Assembly (NCBI RefSeq): GCF_001665625.1
Contig: NZ_LZSY01000088.1
Location: 1-64,000, forward strand
DNA: 64,000 bases
Reading direction: 5' to 3'
DNA from: Mycolicibacterium peregrinum
Lineage (GTDB): Bacteria > Actinomycetota > Actinomycetes > Mycobacteriales > Mycobacteriaceae
The notes beneath the pieces are model-generated. The model made no database searches, had not been told where the DNA came from, and saw only the letters and a program-made list of their open reading frames with translations. A program made the translations under genes and the position numbers. Positions 62,760-64,000 of this stretch are shown here, piece after piece (position 1 is the first letter of the stretch; each line of letters starts with the position of its first letter).

Positions 62760-62895
62760 GGTGACCTCCTGCCACCGATGGGACAGATGCCGCGCCCTGC
62801 TGCCTACCGCAGTAGTGGCCTATTCACGGTAGACCTTGTATCCCCAGGTGAACAGGGGTTTACGGCAGTGTCCGCGCCTACTCTCGCCGGTCTGT
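62760..62895. other. Gap between desA1-like and mddA-like genes
   Basis: 136 bp with no coding frame supported. It includes short pairings (CTACCG / CGGTAG near 62801-62842) and the AGGAGG of the mddA-like gene at its left edge. Confidence 0.35.
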
Positions 62896-63861
62896 CTAGG
62901 CGGAACGCTCCGCCTTGGCGGCCTCGCGCGCCAGCATGCGGTCGCGCTGCTCCTCGAACCTGAGGACCTGCTTCTGCAGATCCTCTAGGTAGGTGGCGAG
63001 TTGCTCGCGGCGCTTCTCGCCGACTGCGCTCACGTCGTTGCGCTCGAAGATCCGCCATTTCTTGACGTTGGGCATCACCACCTCTTCGAGGTGTTGGCGC
63101 AGGTCATAGATGCCGTGCTTGGCCATGATCACGCTGTTGCGGCGCCAGTTGGGCATTCCCCGCCCGGGCATCCGGAACCCTTCGATGATGGCGCACACCG
63201 CCTCCATCGCCTGGTCGGGTGAGAGGTCGAAACCGGCGGAGAACACGTTGCGGTAGAACACCATGTGCAGGTTCTCGTCGGTCGCGACGCGCTGCAGCAT
63301 CGACTCGGCCAGAGGGTCGTCGCAAATCTTGCCGGTGTTGCGGTGGCTGACGCGGGTCGCGAGTTCCTGCAGGGTGGCATAAGCCGCGATCATCAGCGGG
63401 CCAGGTTCGTGAATCTCGCGTTCTTCCTCGTCGGGGTCGTAGCCGTTGCGCATGTGTTCCATGCGCATGCGCTCCAGGGCGACGGGGTCCACTCCACGGG
63501 TGACGACGAGGTAGTCGCGGATGACGATGCCGTGGCGGTTCTCTTCGGCGGTCCACTGGTTGACCCAATGACCCCAGGCCCGGTCGAGTGAGAAGTGATT
63601 CGCCGCGCCGCGGTGGTAGGACGGCAGGTTGTCCTCGGTGAGCAGATTGGTGATCATCGCGACCTTGGCGACTTCGGACAGGCCCGACTGCTCCGGTGCC
63701 CAGTCTTCACCGCCCAGCGCCGCGAAGTTGCGGCCGAGGTCCCACGGAACGTAGTCGTGCGGATGCCACTCCTTGGCGACCTTCAGATGGTGATTGAGGC
63801 CTTCTTCGGCAACCGGCTCAAGTTCCTTGAGGATCTCGTCGTCGGTCAAATGTCTCTGCAC
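62896..63861 (-). CDS. desA1: Acyl-ACP desaturase (DesA1 type)
   Basis: A 321-residue di-iron desaturase of the soluble plant-type family. The two iron motifs are visible, TAEENRHG and DENLHM, with a further Glu in the first half (LTEDNLPSYH). It introduces double bonds into acyl-ACP on the way to mycolic acids; DesA1 (Rv0824c) is the nearest relative I know. GTG 63861 follows GGAGGG. In M. tuberculosis the gene is far from madR; here both are in one window, and a palindrome upstream could be the MadR operator. Confidence 0.9.
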   Translation of the reverse strand: MQRHLTDDEILKELEPVAEEGLNHHLKVAKEWHPHDYVPWDLGRNFAALGGEDWAPEQSGLSEVAKVAMITNLLTEDNLPSYHRGAANHFSLDRAWGHWVNQWTAEENRHGIVIRDYLVVTRGVDPVALERMRMEHMRNGYDPDEEEREIHEPGPLMIAAYATLQELATRVSHRNTGKICDDPLAESMLQRVATDENLHMVFYRNVFSAGFDLSPDQAMEAVCAIIEGFRMPGRGMPNWRRNSVIMAKHGIYDLRQHLEEVVMPNVKKWRIFERNDVSAVGEKRREQLATYLEDLQKQVLRFEEQRDRMLAREAAKAERSA

Positions 63862-63972
63862 AGAGTCCCTCCAGTTTTGGCCTCGTCGCGCAGGTACGAA
63901 TGTTGCTCGTCGCGCAATCGGGCCGGCAGTGTTGCCGAGCGTCGATCTCGGTCGATCCCAGCGACGCGTGAA

Positions 63973-63991
63973 TGCACCCGTATCGGGTACA
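63973..63991. promoter_or_regulatory. Operator-like palindrome upstream of desA1
   Basis: ACCCG-TAT-CGGGT (63976-63988), flanked by TG and CA, forms a 19-bp palindrome about 115-130 bp before the desA1 start. It suits a TetR dimer such as MadR. The MadR motif was not available for comparison. Confidence 0.35.
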
Positions 63992-64000
63992 GGCTGGACA

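Overview
The window is high-GC actinobacterial DNA from a fast-growing Mycobacterium (Mycolicibacterium-type). Its gene order follows the Mycobacterium tuberculosis chromosome from about Rv0457c to Rv0514, with losses and insertions. Diagnostic genes include the mycolic-acid methyltransferases, hbhA, mshA, senX3-regX3, lprQ, the 33-residue ribosomal protein bS22, and an APH(3'')-like gene resembling the one known from M. fortuitum. I read about 66 protein genes. I saw no rRNA, tRNA, CRISPR array, prophage or insertion sequence. The species cannot be named from this sequence alone.

Layout. 1-6.7 kb: a fold-back repeat that splits a PAP2 phosphatase, an internally duplicated exported protein, a gabD2-like dehydrogenase, a PPK2, a membrane protein and a zinc peptidase. 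6.7-16.5 kb: prolyl oligopeptidase, DUF779, an inserted cyclopropane synthase, two small membrane proteins, lpdC and its small partner, ramB and an acyl-ACP thioesterase. 16.7-20.1 kb: isocitrate lyase, fadB2, umaA. 20.1-26.4 kb: a decayed DUF559 gene, a second PPK2, the TetR regulator MadR, DUF445, an XRE regulator, hbhA, deoC. 26.4-36.2 kb: DUF2993, nitrilase, methyltransferase, two SRPBCC proteins, murB, lprQ, SDR, then a polycysteine micro-ORF, a ROK regulator and mshA. 36.2-48.2 kb: YbjN protein, gpm1, senX3-regX3, Ppx/GppA, proC, an excisionase-like regulator, bS22, galE2-like, acyltransferase. 48.3-57.6 kb: dehydratase, serB1, glutaredoxin-like, hemA-hemC-hemD-hemB, four membrane proteins and the APH(3'') gene. 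57.6-64 kb: accessory genes, ending with mddA-like and desA1-like genes.

How the genes connect. Several support the cell envelope (murB, lprQ, cyclopropane synthases, desA1 and its likely regulator madR). Others serve acetate and fatty-acid metabolism (ramB next to icl, fadB2, lpdC), redox buffering (mshA) and tetrapyrrole synthesis.

Most noteworthy signals. (1) A leaderless 22-codon ORF with four consecutive Cys codons lies ahead of the ROK-mshA pair. It looks like a cysteine attenuator on mycothiol synthesis. (2) Five short tandem repeats, with units of 24-37 bp, each spread out from a stop codon. (3) Eight starts have a TANNNT hexamer exactly 6 nt upstream, indicating leaderless mRNAs; one is a five-codon ORF overlapping hemA. 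(4) Three long intergenic hairpins share the same CGCCGAAA foot.
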